NCBI GenBank assembly: GCA_024449915.1
Contig: JAMZAV010001756.1
Span: 1-64,000, forward strand
Length of the DNA stretch: 64,000 bases
Origin: Sweltsa coloradensis
Lineage: Eukaryota; Arthropoda; Insecta; Plecoptera; Chloroperlidae
Direction: 5' to 3'
Each line of letters opens with the position of its first letter. The stretch's first letter is position 1. This document shows positions 1 through 41,511 of this stretch, piece by piece. The position numbers and the translations under genes are program-made. A model generated the notes under the pieces. That model did no database searches and was not told the origin of the DNA. It saw only the letters and a program-made list of their open reading frames with translations.

Positions 1-1426
1 AAGTATAAATCATTTTCTGAAATGTTGTTCGATGTACTATTCTTTACGTCCTCGGGTACAAAACTCTTATCTGTACCGTCTTACCAACGAATCGTACATC
101 GAACGATATTTTGAGAAAATTGTTTTACCTTATAAGGAGGTAGGTGGAAGGCAATGATGTTCATACGCAATATAGTAAAATCTTGGCCTAAAATCAAGTG
201 TAGTCCCTAAAGCAGTGTTTACACTTTTGTCCCAACATTTGCATATACTGGCTAACAGTGACGTTACATTAAGCCCCAAAAAACTAAAAAAAAGTAGTTA
301 TTTAAAAAATATAACAGTTCGTGTAAAATCACAGTGACAAGATACAATATTTAAAACGGTCATTTTAGTGTAGTAGGCCTATTATGCTATAGAGTATGTC
401 ATAAATATTAATTTTACAGTTAAATAGCCCCTCTTAGAGATTACAATAAAATAAAATGCAATTGAATGTACGTTTAATGCTATTGCCACAACTATGGAAC
501 TAAAGTTAGTCTAGTTCTTGGGACTACCGTGCTTGCAATAATAGATCTACAAACTAGGCATATAAATTCATTTTTATTATCTTACATACTTCCAAGTACA
601 ATGCTCAAATTGACATGTCCATTATCATAGAAGTATTTAAATTGTAGAACAATGTATTGAGAAATATAAATTAAGCATTCAACCCTTTTTTGCCGAAACA
701 TAGAAATAAACAAAATGTTGTAAAATTTTTCACTGATTTATCACACAACCATACCAAAATTAAAGTTTTGTATGAACGTTTTTGAAAAATAATTTTAATA
801 AAATGTTGCAATTTTTTTATTTTGTTTTTAACGAATGGTTTAATAACTAGTATCATTTAATTGTATACAAAAAAATTGGAAATTGGGTACAAAATGACAA
901 AGTATTTTTTAATATAAAGGCCTATTATATATTTTTGTACAACATACAATAATTTCAAGTTTTTACTCTTCAACAGTTTAAAAAAAGTGTAGAGCACGTA
1001 AATATTATCCTATATATGAACGTGCAATAGCTCTATGTGCTCAAGACTATTGGGACTCAGAAGTCCCGACAGGTTATTCAGCTACCTATGTTATCGCTAT
1101 ACCACAATAAAACTGTGGGACTTACTCCCATCAGACGAGAAATAGTTTAAATGTAATATAAAACTCATTGCATAATGAATGGTCTGGGTGCGTCGCAGGT
1201 CAACAATGTATAAAATATCACTAGGCCTGAAGAAAACAATAAAATCCAGTAATATTAGTAGGCCTACTTAAATAATTACATAATACAAAATACAATACAT
1301 AGTAAATAAGTAAATAAATAATTAAAATCTGTTCCAAGTTTCAAAACAATACCCTCAGGTTGTCATTACACTTAACTCAAACGACTAGTCGATTGGCAGT
1401 GATGACTCCGGAATATTTGATTCACT
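1..1426. other. AT-rich non-coding DNA
   Basis: No convincing coding exon or RNA gene was seen. The block lies beyond the 3' end of the transporter gene. The only recognisable element is a short deleted MITE copy at about 274-436. The short frames present have no family signature. Confidence 0.6.
274..436 (+). mobile_element. Deleted copy of the TTAAAGGGGC MITE
   Basis: It shares the right-hand interior (aagatacaatatttaaaac, then a conserved tract with CATTTTAGTGTAGTA and ATTATGCTATAGA) and the ...AGCCCCTCTTA terminus with the fuller copies at 27214, 39968 and 11151. The middle of the element is missing. Confidence 0.55.
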
Positions 1427-2078
1427 AGCTTTGTTCGGTTTACCTAGGGTAGTGAAGACTTGTGAAGTGTAGGTGGAGGCCTTGAAATCAAATTACACTT
1501 TAATTTACCCAGGGTAACTTAACGGTTTTTTAAGCTACATTCTACACTAGATTCACCCACATCGAACTGTAAAACTATACTAAAACATAATAAAACAACA
1601 ATAATTGTACTGTTGAAGGCACTAAATGAGTTAAATTGATAGTATCAGTATCAGTATCAGACCATATCAAATGATAAAAAGTTATTTGGAACATGAACTT
1701 CACAGTGCGCATTCTTTTTGAGGTTAGAGTACCCTATGCATTTGCCCTCATCACAAAATAGTCCCAAATATTAATATAAATACTCCAAATTGGATTCTAA
1801 TGTATAATATAGTAGACTTTTAATATATTGATTTGCATTGCAATAATGTGTAATTCATCCTGTTTTAATGTGATTCTCTTGAAATTTTGCGCCTAAATTT
1901 CTACACCTTTACTCTACAAGACCTCCTATAGCTCGTGTAAAAATGCTACACTTTACAATACACGAAGTCAAACCAAACGGCTACACTTTACACTACACTT
2001 CATACAAAAACGCTTTTGAGACTTTGTAAACCTACACTAGTGTAAAGTGTAAGTTATTGTAGCAAACCAAACAAACCT
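1427..2078. repeat. Possible inverted-end repeat with ACACTTTACACTA motifs
   Basis: The left end (TTTGTTCGGTTTACC) loosely mirrors the right end (GCAAACCAAACAAACC, complement GGTTTGTTTGGTTTGC). Repeated TACACTTTACA-type words fill both sides. It may be an old MITE, but the match is imperfect. Confidence 0.3.
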
Positions 2079-2167
2079 TCTGTCACTCAGAAATATCAAG
2101 ACTACCACGCTGACTATGACTTACGTTCGATCGAAAAGTTGTCGATTGGGTGAGTATTAGGCCCCGC

Positions 2168-2960
2168 CCCCGTCTATTTACTGACAACAGTCGATCTAAA
2201 GTGAAAACAGTCGATCGCATGCGACACCTGTAGTGAGATGAGCAAGTAAGCTGCCACCTCGAATTTTCATCATACTAAATAAAACAGTAATTACTTACAT
2301 TTTCTATATGTAGATGTTTATTAAGTCAAAGAAACATTGGCAGACGGCTTTAAAAGTGTAAGCTCTGTAATTATTGTCAATAAAAAGCTTATAGTCTACA
2401 CTAGGCTCAACGCTGCACGCCATCTGACTGCCGCTTTATAAGCTTATAAGCTGTGTTAAAACAATTACACATAACCGAAAGTTTGGCTCGAGTGCTAGGC
2501 GCTCGACTCTGATTCGGGTGGTCCCGGGTTCAAATCCCGTCGAGACCGACAATCCTGACTGAAGGTTTTTTTCGAGGTTTTCCTTAGTCGTTAATGCGAA
2601 TGCAAGGGATTGAGTCCTCTTTCATAGCTCTCGGACATCCCTTCACAATTGTCCTATCCGCAATATACCTAGTTGTAGTTAGTCACCTGAAGAGGGTCAC
2701 ACCGGTTAAATCTGATGTGTATACCCTACAGCGGGCATCCCACAAAAAAATTTCATTTTTAATCGCACATAATGCCGTCGGCCAATGTTTCCTCAACATA
2801 ATAAAGAACTATACATACAGAAAATGTAAGTAATTTCTATTTTATTTGGCATGATGAAAATTCTAGGTGGCAGATCACTTCTTATCACTAAAGTTGTCGA
2901 GTCTTGTCGGTCGACTGATGTCGCTTGTCACTGTCGCTGTCGTCACTTAGTAAAGACCCC
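2168..2960. mobile_element. Foldback element with TCTATTTACT ends, SINE nested inside
   Basis: The left arm (about 2168-2325) and the right arm (about 2818-2960) are inverted copies. The left tract GGTGGC..GAATTTTCATCAT and TTACTTACATTTTCTATA reappears reversed on the right. Ends resemble GGGGTCTTTACTAAGT. A related, complete copy is at 24331-24831. The loop contains a tRNA-derived SINE. Confidence 0.65.
2480..2725 (+). mobile_element. tRNA-derived SINE, copy 1
   Basis: The head looks like a tRNA: A-box-like GGCTCGAGTGCTAGGC, then ACTCTGATTCGGGTGG and a perfect B box, GGGTTCAAATCCC. The shared body follows (CAATCCTGACTGAAGG; GCGAATGCAAGGGATTGAG; ACATCCCTTCACAATTGTCC). Three other copies lie in the window (37085-37215 reversed, 39160-39380, 42690-42890). 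This is a polymerase-III SINE, not a functional tRNA gene. Confidence 0.7.
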
Positions 2961-3190
2961 TGGTCGGGGTTTACTGTATGAATTGACTTAAGTTGTTCCT
3001 ACTTCAAGGTAATTTCTACTGAGAAGTAACAAAACTACATAACTTAATAACAAACGATTGAAATCTCGTCAAAATACGTCTAAGATAAGTTTGGCAGTGA
3101 TGAACGGTGGTATTGATGAGTCAGGATGGTATACATTGTGCTGATATTATTATTATTATATGATGATTCTGAAGGCAGTTTAAGCATCAT

Positions 3191-3620
3191 TCACAACGAG
3201 TTCTAAGGCGTACGATGCAAGTCTTAAGAGGGCACTTCCCGGACAGAATCGGGCACACAACATTGCTCATGGACAAAGGTCTGAGTGGCAAACGGTTAGA
3301 ACCAGAAGACTCGGATAATCTCTGGATTGTAGAGGAAGGCTACATGAATGCTCCTATGCTAATCAATTTTCAGCACCTTTCAATGCATTTAAATGCAGAT
3401 ATTTAACAATTTTAATTTTTCTTCAAACGGTGTATTTTTTAATACATAAATTGTTAACAAATCAACCTCTCAAGGGCATAAAGCATAGATCTAAGCTTTA
3501 TAAAGAACCTTGTGCAAAGTATGACGCGTTGTCTTCAATCGTTTGTCAGTCAGATCTTTTTGACTAGGATGTGTTTTTAGCTAAATGCATGAGCAAGATA
3601 GGGCAAAATAGCGGGAGGTG
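3191..3620. repeat. Dispersed repeat shared with 16180-16460 and 18720-18830
   Basis: The words AGGGCACTTCCCGG, ACATTGCTCA, GAACCAGAAGACTC and GCATAGATCTAAGCTT recur at 16190-16460. The right part (GCAAGATAGGGCAAAATAGC) recurs reversed at about 18725-18830. The small open frame inside at 3215 is not treated as a gene. Confidence 0.55.
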
Positions 3621-3708
3621 CCTTTCTTGCAATCGTCTATATTGATGGTTATCGTGATGGTGAGAATGGAAATGACTTTGGTAGATGAACACCATGTTGT
3701 AACAGATA

Positions 3709-32461
<28,753 letters not shown>

Positions 32462-33060
32462 CGTGTTCCCTTCCTTTCTCCTCCCCCTACGTCCCTACCC
32501 TCACTCGCATTAATCCTGTTCGGAGTTGGGTAACACCACTTTCATTTTATACACTAGGCCTATTCACTGCCAGAAATAAATACGTAAATTCACTTTCATC
32601 GCATGGTCAGTAAGAGAGAAGACAATTATTCCAATCACACGTATGTATTTTTTGATTTGCACAGAAATGCTATACTAAATTTGCCTACACTTACTCGGTC
32701 TACCCGAAAAAGTAGTCATGAATAATTATGTATAACCGAGAAAGCAATGTATGTGAATGATTTAATAATCCGTCTAAAAACGTATGAATTTAAAAACGTA
32801 TGCAATGTTGTGACAAACCTTTGGTAACAAACAGACAAAGACACGTGTACCACTATCCAACCTTATAACGGCGAAACGAACAGAATGCCTGCACACGGTG
32901 TAGGCAGCTAGCGATACGCGTGTTCTCTCTATCGCAGCTCGGTTCACACTGACAGTCACCGACTGCTGCTATCGCTCGCTCTCCTTCGTCACTCTCTCGT
33001 CTGGTCTGGAGTCGTGAAAGTGAGAGCCATTATCAGCTGTTATCCACACACTAAGGATGG
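32462..33060 (-). promoter_or_regulatory. Probable promoter/5' UTR region of the transporter gene
   Basis: It lies immediately upstream of the start codon and is richer in GC than its surroundings (GTGTACCACTATCC to TCGCTCGCTCTCC). A TCAGTG initiator-like word lies near 32948 on the minus strand. No transcription start can be fixed from sequence. Confidence 0.35.
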
Positions 33061-34104
33061 TAATACAAACGTTGTTTGCTATTCAGTCTAGTATCAAAGG
33101 TCACAAAATGAAATTGTTTGCACTGATGGATGACAAATTACAAAACTAGTGTAGGCTATTGATAGATATGAGATGTGAGTTAATAGTATAAATATTATCA
33201 TCAAGATTAATAAGCCGTTTAAACATTTTTTTTATAATCGATCGATTTGGAATGAATCAGTGCCACTGCCTATCAAAGTATAGTATTTATGCAATATGCA
33301 ATGTGCCAACAATAATAAGATTTCTATATACATTTTACTTTTATTAATGTTTATTTGATTTCATATTTTTACAAAGCTATCGTCTATTTTACATTCAACA
33401 GCATACACAAGTGGATTATGTTTTATTTTTTTATTTTTTATTTTTGAAATCACGTACAGTACAAACATAAAGTTTATTTAAAACCTTGTAATAGTTTAGA
33501 AATATCAGTCAAAAAAATAATTTCTTCTACAATTCCAGTGATATAATTTTAATAAAAATACACAATACTTAGTCAATTCAATGATCAATTCTGTTCAGTC
33601 TGTGAGTCAATTCTGATGATTATCTCCTATCTTTAGTGCGTAAGGTTCAAGATACAATTTCCAGTTCAAGGTGGATGTCTGCTATTTGTTATCTAAAATC
33701 TAACAATGTTTCAAATGATTAGCGTCTCAAGTATCTCAGAATAAGTCAGAGCAGCGAAGGCACAAGGCAAATCATTATAATATTATCAAAACTTTTTAAC
33801 AAGCGAAAATATAACCTGTCGTACACGTATTATTGGCTGTACGAATAAATTAAAAAAATGTATTTCATTGTACTCAGATGTGTACAATTAAATACGACAA
33901 TGTAATAGATTGATATATATTTTAAATTTTTATTCAAACAATCGAGTAAAAACGTTAACCATTTAATGTATTAAATATTAACAATTCCACCTACGGGAGT
34001 GTTTCCCGACTATCCAAATCGAGAAACATTTAAATGTATGCTTACATTGCATTAAGGAGATGGGCTTAGCTTTGAACGACAACATAACAAAAGTACAATA
34101 AAAT
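33061..34104. other. AT-rich intergenic DNA
   Basis: No gene, RNA or clear repeat was recognised in this block. Confidence 0.5.
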
Positions 34105-34219
34105 TAATTGAATTGAATTGAATTGAATTGAATTGAATTGAATTGAATTGAATTGAATTGAATTGAATTGAATTGAATTGAATTGAATTGAATTGAATTG
34201 AATTGAATTGAATTGAATT
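34105..34219. repeat. (AATTG)n microsatellite, about 23 units
   Basis: A perfect pentanucleotide array directly after CAACATAACAAAAGTACAAT; a similar phrase, CAACATAACAAAAGAACAAT, occurs after the array. The arrangement resembles a retroelement tail, but no reverse transcriptase is attached. Confidence 0.95.
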
Positions 34220-36328
34220 TATCATTCACATTCACTTCTGAGTCAGACTGCTTGTGGCTTGAATTTCAAATGGCATAAGTTTCAACAACATAACAAAAGA
34301 ACAATGAAACTCTATGCGTACTGTTCGAACGTCATACTCATAAGTGACACATTTCATTAAAATGCAGTAACTCCAAACAGCGTCGAGTCTCGGCGCATGC
34401 GTGTTACCACGTGCTCTGGCGCCACGTTCACACGTGCTGCCGGCAGTGCAGGAATCTAGGGCAAGTGGTATCACTTTCTATGAGTCAAGTTCGTTCATAA
34501 GTGTTTTATTACTCTGGTCTTAGTAGTCGCACCACTTACTTTTAAACAAGTGTAAATAACAAATCGCCAAGGTCGCTTATATTACAATCCGGTTGCGAAT
34601 TCACGAGCTCCATGCCTGGCTCTTCCCATGTGTATTAATGATTTATTTACATGTAAGGATTTAAGAAAGTTGGCAGACACGTCCACAGTTAACAGCAAAC
34701 ACACTTCAGTAAAGAGTAAGCGGAAGTCGATTCTGCAATGCCGTAATATCTCCTCTTGTAGACCAAAGATATTTACGAATTCCAGTTTGTCTCCTAACAA
34801 ACTTTGGGGAAAGCAAAGTGCGACCCGGGATAGGGTTCTATTTATAAACTCGTCCCACAACCCCCCCCCCCCCCCCAAAAAAAATGCAATTTTTGTATTC
34901 GTATTTTCGATTCTAGGACCAGTCCATGTGGTTGGTTTTTAAACAAATCCCATAAACAAACAGTTAAAAAAAACATTTTGGTCAAATTCAATATTTTTTG
35001 GGAGGAATGTGGGCCGCACTTAGCATTGCCCCAAAGTTTGTATTGAAACAACTAGTTAAAATTGTTTATCTTCTATAAGAGATATCACGATATGCTTATA
35101 TGTTATAAGCGACTGCCGCAGACGACCAATTGATGTACAATGAAAAGTGAAACTGTTTCATAATGATGTTTGATCGATACAAAAAGTGTGTGTGAAGAAA
35201 ATGACTTGCGAAGAGAAGTAAGAAAATTGTGTTATTCAAATTGATACGATGAAAGTTTTTGCAATATATCACAATAAATTTATCAAATTGAAGGTCGGGC
35301 CGCAAAACAGCAAATGCTTCCTAACTCCCCCCACCCCCCTCCTAAATAGTTTTTGCGTTCATGAAGATATAACCTGTACGCTACACAAAACACGTGTGCT
35401 CTGACATTGAATTAATTATATCAGAGATAATAAAGGAATTAGCTTAAAACTAACCGATCGCTACACATTTTATTACACATATTTTATCTGCAGGATATTC
35501 AAAATATGCCATTTATTTATTTTGTTATCACCTTTTTATTTTGGAAAGCCGTCCGCAGTGGCAGATACGATTTGGGCGCTGGTCCATATGACACTATAGA
35601 AGGACGCGAGTTTGAATCCAAAATAAGACGTTATTTTTGTTTTTCCTTCATACTATTAATTTCATCTCATCATCTCGAATAGCAATATTGCAATAGCAAA
35701 TACGTTGAGCAACAACAATCAATCAATCATTAAATTAACATGCTCACATCATTGCTGAACATTATCCTAAAGTGTCAAATTGTCTAGTTGAAAATTTGAG
35801 GTTATAAAGAATGGTGTAGAATGTATGTGAATCACGCTGGATTTAGCTATTTTACTGTTAACAAAATAATTGGGCCGAGCCCACCCAACAACCAAAAAAT
35901 CCTACTGGATAATATTGTTTGTGGGAAGCCTACCCAGGGTGTAATTAATGCCCCTCTAAAGGTGTCAAACTAGGTATTTTGGATTGTGAAGGTATGTCCG
36001 AGCCGAGGGCTACTTGCGCGGACTCATTCTTTTGCATTCGGCCATATTCATTTTAAGCGCATTCAAATATCTCAGCCAATTTAAGTTGCATCTATTTGTA
36101 ATTTTTACATTGTGCAAAAATGAAAAATGAAGTCATCTGTATTAGAGCACTTTTACATATTTTATTGATTATAGAAAAAATACAAAAAATAAATTCAATT
36201 TTCTAGAGTAAAGAATCTGTCAAAATGGTCCAAAACACCCCAAAAACACGCATTTTCTGATTTATGGATGATAAATATTGACAATTTGATATGATATGAG
36301 CGTAGGCCTAACCAGATATTCTTTATTA
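34220..36328. other. Intergenic DNA with a C-run and a possible SINE scrap
   Basis: A run of C lies at 34861-34876. A B-box-like GCGAGTTTGAATCC occurs at about 35607. No coding exon was recognised; the open frames near 34600-35050 cross simple sequence. Confidence 0.45.
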
Positions 36329-37033
36329 CTAGGAAACGCTCTGTTGGACGCGTTGATAAGCGAGTACGTGCTATAGCTAGACCCACATTGCAATTTATTA
36401 AAATTTTAAAATTTGCGACGTTCGCTGTCCACGGGACCATGTTTCCAATATTATTTATTATTGCCAAGGTAGGCCTATTTGGGTAAACCTTTAATTTGTG
36501 GGTAAAATCCACCGCCATCTAGAGGACCTTGACGTCATTTCTTTGGGAAAACGTAACAAATAATACACTGTTTCCTCGATAGTATTTTCATTACTTCTAG
36601 GTGGCAGTGCATAGTGCGAACCTCGTGCGACTTTTCGTTGCCATGATAACGTTACTTTTGTTATAATGTAACTTCCATCTACACTACTTATCGGATCAAA
36701 ATAACATTATCATATTCATGACCGGACGGACATTCTAAATGATTTGGCCACCTCAGATTTTGTCGCCGTTTAGTTAGAAAAAAAAAATTTCGATTAACTT
36801 GTAACTTTTTAACTTTTTGAACGATTTTGCCACAAAACTAATGGCATTCAATCGGGAACAAAGCTTGCGGATGGTCAAAATTTCAACTCGATCCGAGCCA
36901 CCGTTCGAACGTTATGGCGAGACATACAAAAAAAAAACAAACAAACAAACAAACAAACAAACAAACAAAAACATAATCAGTGACTATTTTTTCCGGCAGA
37001 GTCAAATGGAAACGCTCGCTTCGCTCGCTTAAT
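36329..37033 (-). mobile_element. CTAG-ended Helitron-like repeat, variant with (CAAA)n
   Basis: It starts CTAGGAAACGCTCTGTTGGA, carries CCACCGCCATCTAGAGGACC and GTGACCGGACGG-like blocks shared with 16463-17089, includes an ACAAACAAACAAAC microsatellite (36936-36968), and ends GCTCGCTTCGCTCGCTTAAT. Confidence 0.6.
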
Positions 37034-37084
37034 TATGCCAAGTTCTACTCAGATGTAACGATTTATGGCTGCACGACAAGGAAC

Positions 37085-37215
37085 GTGTCGAACATCAAAT
37101 CACGCCTTCTTCCTCTTAACGACTGAGGAAACCTCGGAATTAACCTTCAGTCAGGATTGCCGGTACCTCCCGAATCAGAGTCGCGTGATTACCACTCAAC
37201 CTAACACTGTGTGTA
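37085..37215 (-). mobile_element. tRNA-derived SINE, partial reversed copy
   Basis: Reversed it reads GCGACTCTGATTCGGGAGGT, then CAATCCTGACTGAAGG and CCTCAGTCGTTAAG. The B-box segment between the head and CAATCCTGACTG is deleted. Confidence 0.55.
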
Positions 37216-37830
37216 CAATCACTTTGTAATTTGTCCGTATAGGTTCAAGTATCAGTCACTTTAATACCGGTTTGAAAAAGGAGTATGAAACGAGTATTGC
37301 TACTCGGCGAATGACCTCACTTTGCAGACACTATGACGCCAGTAGAGCCTACTGCATGTTTTTCGAAAAAGTAAGGTACAAAAAACAATCTGAGGGATTG
37401 AAAAGGTATTTCGAAAAATTTGCGCAAAATAAACGTAGGTATACTTATTAGTTATTTGCATACATGTTATCAATGTTGTGATTTTGTACATCATACACGG
37501 CAAGCTCGTCAGCACTCAAATAAAGATGTACATCGCTCTGGAGAAAAATTGAAACTATAAACGTGAATTTTAAAATGCACATGACAAAGATATTTTTATG
37601 TAGAACAACATACAACAAACAGAAATTCTTTATGTTGTTCTGCATAAATCATCTGTGTTATGTGTATTTTAGAAGTAGTTACAATTTTTATCCGGTGTGC
37701 TTACGAGTGTGCAGTGTACGTGTCTGTCTGGGAAAGACTCTAAAGTTGATTATGATGTTATAAGAAAGATTAAACCGTATGTTTATACAAAGTTGATTGT
37801 TATTTTAGAAAAACGGACATTTCTCTGTTC

Positions 37831-38420
37831 ATTGAGCGAGCGTAGCGATTTGCGTCTCCACTTGACTCTTTTGGCTCGAATGTCTGTTTTTTTTGTTTGT
37901 TTTGTTTTTTTGTTTTTTTTTCTGTTACTGCTTCGATACAGGTCGCACCGTTTTTCTGATCGACCTGAAATTTTTTACACATGTACATACCACTTAGGCG
38001 GGTTGCTGTATAGTTTTTGAACAAAATCCGATCGTTGGTTATAAAAAATTAAAAAAAAAAAATTTAAAAAAAAAAAATGTTCCGATCGTTATGAAATTTT
38101 GCAGGGTCAATAAGTACAACATTCTCTCCTATTTTCCAAATTTTCAGCTAAATCGGTCAAGACCTTAAAGACTTATTGGTAATCATAACTCGAAAAATGA
38201 TGTTAAAAAATGAAGGAGGCAGTGAAGATGCAAAGATACACTTTAGAAGGCATGACGTGAATTAGTACAATGCAAAGATGTTGGAATAGTATATAGTGTA
38301 CAATGTCAATATCCAGTTAGGCCTACACTGTGTGGTGGGCCTTATGGGAATGTCGTACTCGGGTCATGTTGCACGTACCGGTGCTCGCTCAACAACGCGT
38401 CCAACTGAGCGTTTTCCTAG
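37831..38420 (+). mobile_element. CTAG-ended Helitron-like repeat, tandem copy A
   Basis: It starts ATTGAGCGAGCGTAGCG and ends GAGCGTTTTCCTAG. Its right third (ATGTTGGAATAGTATATAGT to CACTGTGTGGTGGGCC) is specific to this copy and copy B. The 6-bp spacer TATATT separates it from copy B. Confidence 0.7.
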
Positions 38421-38426
38421 TATATT

Positions 38427-38976
38427 ATTGAGCGAGCGTAGCGAGCGTCTCCACTTGACTCTTATGGCTCGAATGTCTGTTTTTTTTTTCTGTTACTGCT
38501 TCGATACAGGTCGCACCGTTTCTCTGATCGACCTGAAATTTTTTACACATGTACATACCACCTAGGCGGGTTGCTGTATAGTTTTTGAACAAAATCCAAT
38601 CGTTGGTTATAAAAAATATATATATAAAAAAAATGTTCCGATCGTTATGAAATTTTGCAGGGTCAATAAGTACAACATTTTCTCCTATTTTCCAAATTTT
38701 CAGCTAAATCGGTCAAGACCTTAAAGACTTATTGGTAATCATAATTCGAAAAATGATGTTAAAAAATGAAGGAGGCAGTGAAGATACAAAGATACACTTT
38801 AGAAGGCATGACGTGAATTAGTACAATGCAAAGATGTTGGAATAGTATATAGTGTACAATGTCAATATCCAGTTAGGCCTACACTGTGTGGTGGGCCTTA
38901 TGGGAATGTCGTACTCGGGTCATGTTGCACGTACCGGTGCTCGCTCAACAACGCGTCCAACTGAGCGTTTTCCTAG
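38427..38976 (+). mobile_element. CTAG-ended Helitron-like repeat, tandem copy B
   Basis: Nearly identical to copy A over the whole length, in the same orientation, ending GAGCGTTTTCCTAG. Head-to-tail arrays are common for rolling-circle elements but also arise by unequal crossing over. Confidence 0.7.
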
Positions 38977-39159
38977 TTATTTATCGATTTTAAAATAGAG
39001 CTATTTTTCGATAATGACTCAAATAGAACATCCGGAATACTTATCGAAGAAATGTCTTATAGTTTGTCCTGTGTTGGTATTTTTAGCTTAACTGCATATT
39101 CTGAACGATACAGTTATACATAATATTATTTTACAGTAAGTGTATTTTAGAAAATGATC

Positions 39160-39380
39160 CCACACTGCTGGCTCAAGAGTTATGCGCGAGACTCTGATTC
39201 GTGGGTTCCTAGTTCGACTCCAGGCGCCGGCAATCCTGGCTAAAAGTGTTTTCAAGGTTTTATTCAGTTGTTAGTGCGAATGCAAGAGATTTAGTCCTAA
39301 GCCCTCGGACATCCCTTCATTGTCTTATTTCTAAAATACTTAGCAATAAAAGACACCTAAAGAGGGACATGAATAACACT
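39160..39380 (+). mobile_element. tRNA-derived SINE, copy 3
   Basis: It has GCGAGACTCTGATTCGTGGG, a drifted B box (TAGTTCGACTCC), CAATCCTGGCTAAAAG, GCGAATGCAAGAGATT and GGACATCCCTTCATTG. The same body as 2480-2725, more diverged. Confidence 0.6.
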
Positions 39381-39967
39381 CTAGGTAGGTTTGCCACGAG
39401 AAATTAATTTAAAACAATCTTGTTATTTATTTATTGAAGTGCAGTGTAAACTGTACAATCCAATTACAACTAATACAAAATAACGAAAGCCCCAATTACA
39501 ATATATACTAAAACTACAGCTAATTCATAACATGTATTTTTGTACACATTTTTAGATTGTAGAGGTCAAATAAGGAAATTTAGTTTTTTAAACTGTTCTT
39601 TGATTTTTTTATATTGATACGTTTTACAAAGGGACATATAACAATACAATGCTTCGGCAAGCAACGATAAAAAAGGTTAAATCAATCAAATCAATTCCAG
39701 GTGAAACAAAGAAAAAACTTTTTCCTATTTACAAGAGAATTCTACTTAGGAAGAAAATAGGTCATCGGCTGGCTAATGCAAGTGTCTTTTAAGAGGGGAC
39801 GCTGAGCTTGGCCCAAGTCAAATGCGCGCACTCAGGTGTCTATGATTTCTGCTGAACGTTTGGAAATATATTTACCAAATTTTGCATGGATGTTAATAAA
39901 ATACTTTTTCATTGATATCCGCAATTGGTTGCACAAATTTAGCCTTATAAAGCTTATTAAGTTTTAT

Positions 39968-40607
39968 ATTTAACCGCTAAACTCAAAAAATATATTTCAT
40001 TCAGACTAACTAGTAATGAAATTAGCAATTTACAGAAAAATTACTGGGGCCACAATGACCTCCCCAAAAAATGTAAAACATGACATTTTTCGAGCTAGGT
40101 CCCATCGGTAAAAATCTCCCATAAGAAATAACATGGGGACGATCTTTATGGCCCGTGACATAAGAGGATTTAGAACCAAAAAAATATTAGCCATTATTGA
40201 CGTAATCTATAGCCTTTTCTGTAAGTTCTCTATATTTTGTTTTGTAATTTGCGTAAGTAGTTCGGTCAAAATTTGCTGATTACCAAGATGGGGTGTGATT
40301 TTGGAATGCATATTTTTGCGTGTTTGAGGGTATATTTTGGCACAGTTTCAAGACACGATGTAAAAAATGGGTATTTTAGATTGGCACTATGCTCTAGTAT
40401 CTATGTGGACCAAAAAAAGCAGGTTAAAGCCGATTTAAGAAATTTCCAAAAACATTAATTTTTGCAAATTTCTGGATCCAAAAAATTGAAAAATTCTTGT
40501 TAAATCACAGTTTCAAGATATAATTTTTAAAACTTTCATTTAAGTGTAGTATTGTGCTGTAGATCATGTGGTTTTAAATATTTTTTTGAGTTAACGGCTC
40601 CTTTAAA
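39968..40607 (+). mobile_element. TTAAAGGGG MITE, third long copy
   Basis: The interior is collinear with 27214-27884 (GAGCTAGGTCCCATCGG, TTTCAAGACACGATGTAA, GCTCTAGTATCTATGTGG, ATCATGTGGT) and ends GGCTCCTTTAAAG. The left terminus is degraded. Confidence 0.65.
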
Positions 40608-41511
40608 GATCCATTGCGAGACATAAGTCCAAAACGTGACAAAAATAAGAAATCCAAAACATGGTTTTCAATTTTGGAAATCCCCACCAAACTGTTTATC
40701 TTACAATAAAACCAAAGTGACCTACGCATCCTTATTGATTTTAACATTGATATCCAATATGCAAATTTGATTTTAAAAAAATCTGGGAATAAATTCCCGA
40801 ATTTGACAAAAATGGAGTATATTTCCGTGATTTTACAATTTTTTTATTAAAAATCAATGAATTAATTTAGGAATACGCTTACTCGATAGCATAGATTTAT
40901 TCTTTTTTATCGTTAGTGTGAAATTTGATAACGGTGTTTTGAACCGTTTACCAAAGAAAACGGAAAGCTGAGCGCCTAAACTCGTCTCCGCGCCAACCCT
41001 ATCTGTCAAATTTCCTTTTGTCCTGTCCATCTCAACTTGATCAGATGTACGCAGGTCACGTATTATCTATTCGTCTCAAGATCTCTTACTTCAATTCAGT
41101 ATTTTAATCGATTTAAGTTATCTAGAGCAGAAATATATCACTATTTTCTTGCTCGGGGTATTTTAGGAGTAATGTATCATCTCAGCGTAATGTACAGGTT
41201 GTCCAGTGGCATAACTGGGGGGAGGGGGGAGAAGTTTACCCCACCCCAAACCCGAAAACTGATTTTTGCAAGTCTCATATTCGTTTCAGTAGGATCGTCT
41301 AATAGATAAATTTTTTTCATTTTATTTATTTTATTTTATTTTCCCCCTTTTTATTTTTTTCAATAATTAATTTCGATATCCAATATAAATTTGTTACTAA
41401 AATTATTGTTTTATTAATTAATTTAGAATGCTGTTGTAATAAAAAATTTTAAAATTAAATTCATTATTGTGTCTGCACTTATTTACATAAGAACCTAAGT
41501 ACATAAGTAAC
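40608..41511. other. Intergenic AT-rich DNA with one G-rich TIR end
   Basis: AGTGGCATAACTGGGGGGAG at about 41205 resembles the ends of the 25414 element. The rest shows no feature. Confidence 0.4.

Noticed and set aside
3215..3406. 63-residue frame in the AGGGCACTTCCCGG repeat
   Set aside because: The corresponding copy at 16190 is not open, so it is a repeat and not a gene.
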